Assembly: GCA_025210575.1 (NCBI GenBank) | Contig: JAOARK010000294.1 | Span: 1-6,010 of the forward strand | Direction of reading: 5' to 3' | Origin: Schleiferiaceae bacterium | Lineage (GTDB): Bacteria; Bacteroidota; Bacteroidia; Flavobacteriales; Schleiferiaceae | DNA: 6,010 nt | Part shown: positions 5,451-6,010 of the stretch, piece after piece | How positions within the stretch are numbered: the stretch's first letter is position 1 | Layout: every line of letters starts with the position of its first letter | Position numbers and translations under genes: made by a program | The notes under the pieces: generated by a model | Told to the model about the DNA's origin: nothing | Databases searched by the model: none | What the model saw: only the letters and a program-made list of their open reading frames with translations

Positions 5451-6010
5451 ATGATTGACATTGACAACAAGCTGGTTTCTGAAGACCTTTTGGAAAAAGA
5501 TTTTTTGTGCAACTTAAAGAAGTGCAAAGGCGCTTGTTGTGTGGAAGGTGATGTAGGCGCTCCCTTGGACGAATCTGAAAATCAAATTTTAGACGACATC
5601 TACCCAGAGGTAAAACCCTACATGCGCAAAGAAGGAATTGAAGCTGTTGAAAAACAGGGTACGCATGTTTTTGAACATGGTGAATGGGTAACCCCTTTAG
5701 TGAACAATAAAGAATGTGCTTTTGTAGTGTTTGATGGACACGTTGCAAAATGCGCCATTGAGCAAGCCTATGAAGACGGCAAGGTGGATTGGAAAAAACC
5801 AATCAGCTGTCATTTATACCCCGTTAGAATAACCAAGTACAGCAGCTTTGAAGCAGTGAACTATGAAAAGTGGGAGATCTGTAGTGATGCTTGCGACCTA
5901 GGGAAAGAAGTTGGCCTACCTATTTACAAGTTTTTAAAGGAGCCTTTAACACGCAATTACGGAGAAGATTGGTACAAGCAATTGGAAGATATTGCTGCTC
6001 AATGGAAAAA
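5451..6010 (+). CDS. DUF3109 family cysteine-rich protein, 3'-partial
   Basis: The frame opens with ATG at 5451 (MIDIDNKLVSEDLLEKDFLC) and stays open to the window edge, giving 186 complete codons and no stop. The family is about 190 residues long, so nearly the whole protein is present. Nine cysteines are visible: Cys20, 25, 29 and 30 (the block CNLKKCKGACC), Cys89, Cys101, Cys120 (in PISCHLYPVRI), Cys144 and Cys148 (in EICSDACDLG). This pattern is shared with DUF3109 proteins and resembles the YkgJ-type iron/zinc-binding cysteine proteins, so metal or iron-sulfur binding in the cytoplasm is likely by inference. The biochemical role is unknown. There is no signal peptide or membrane segment. 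The next methionine is Met58, beyond the first cysteine cluster, so the 5451 start is well supported although no Shine-Dalgarno sequence precedes it. Confidence 0.9.
   Translation, partial: MIDIDNKLVSEDLLEKDFLCNLKKCKGACCVEGDVGAPLDESENQILDDIYPEVKPYMRKEGIEAVEKQGTHVFEHGEWVTPLVNNKECAFVVFDGHVAKCAIEQAYEDGKVDWKKPISCHLYPVRITKYSSFEAVNYEKWEICSDACDLGKEVGLPIYKFLKEPLTRNYGEDWYKQLEDIAAQWK

Noticed and set aside
5437..5802. A 121-codon minus-strand open frame at the right edge
   Set aside because: It lies opposite the DUF3109 coding sequence, whose conserved cysteine pattern and family match clearly identify the real frame.

Overview
The window looks like part of a Bacteroidota chromosome, most likely a Flavobacteriales-type marine or freshwater bacterium. 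Four things point there: a type IX secretion C-terminal sorting domain, a 512-residue single-chain glycyl-tRNA synthetase of the kind used in this phylum, promoter-like TAnnTTTG boxes close to start codons, and weak or absent Shine-Dalgarno sequences. No tRNA, rRNA, CRISPR array or transposase gene is visible.

Layout. Positions 1-2144 (+) hold the last 713 residues of a large secreted protein. It alternates MAM/jelly-roll-like and fibronectin type III domains, then has a PKD domain and a type IX sorting tail. The gene ends at a strong intrinsic terminator (2165-2194). A second hairpin (2253-2280) terminates the convergent minus-strand gene for a small, extremely acidic lipoprotein (2302-2616). 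Upstream of it on the minus strand lie glyS (2697-4235) and a MarC-family membrane protein gene (4239-4811). These two are 3 bases apart and probably form one operon read from a promoter near 4833-4862. At the right edge, 5451-6010 (+) holds the start of a cysteine-rich DUF3109-type gene that runs out of the window.

The most unusual part is the roughly 640-base divergent intergenic region between the MarC gene and the DUF3109 gene. It contains two diverged copies of a repeat of about 195 bases, facing away from each other (4846-5037 on minus, 5134-5329 on plus) around a 96-base spacer. By hand alignment, 130 consecutive positions align without a gap at about 68% identity, including a 16-base perfect block. 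The outer part of each copy carries a perfect hairpin with nearly the same loop but altered stems. Three stem pairs have changed on both sides, so pairing was kept while sequence was not. This suggests a structured, non-coding, possibly mobile or regulatory repeat. I do not recognise it as a named family.

The genes do not form one pathway. The MarC gene and glyS are probably co-transcribed. The others are independent units: a secreted adhesin-like protein, a surface or periplasmic lipoprotein, and a metal-binding-type cytoplasmic protein.
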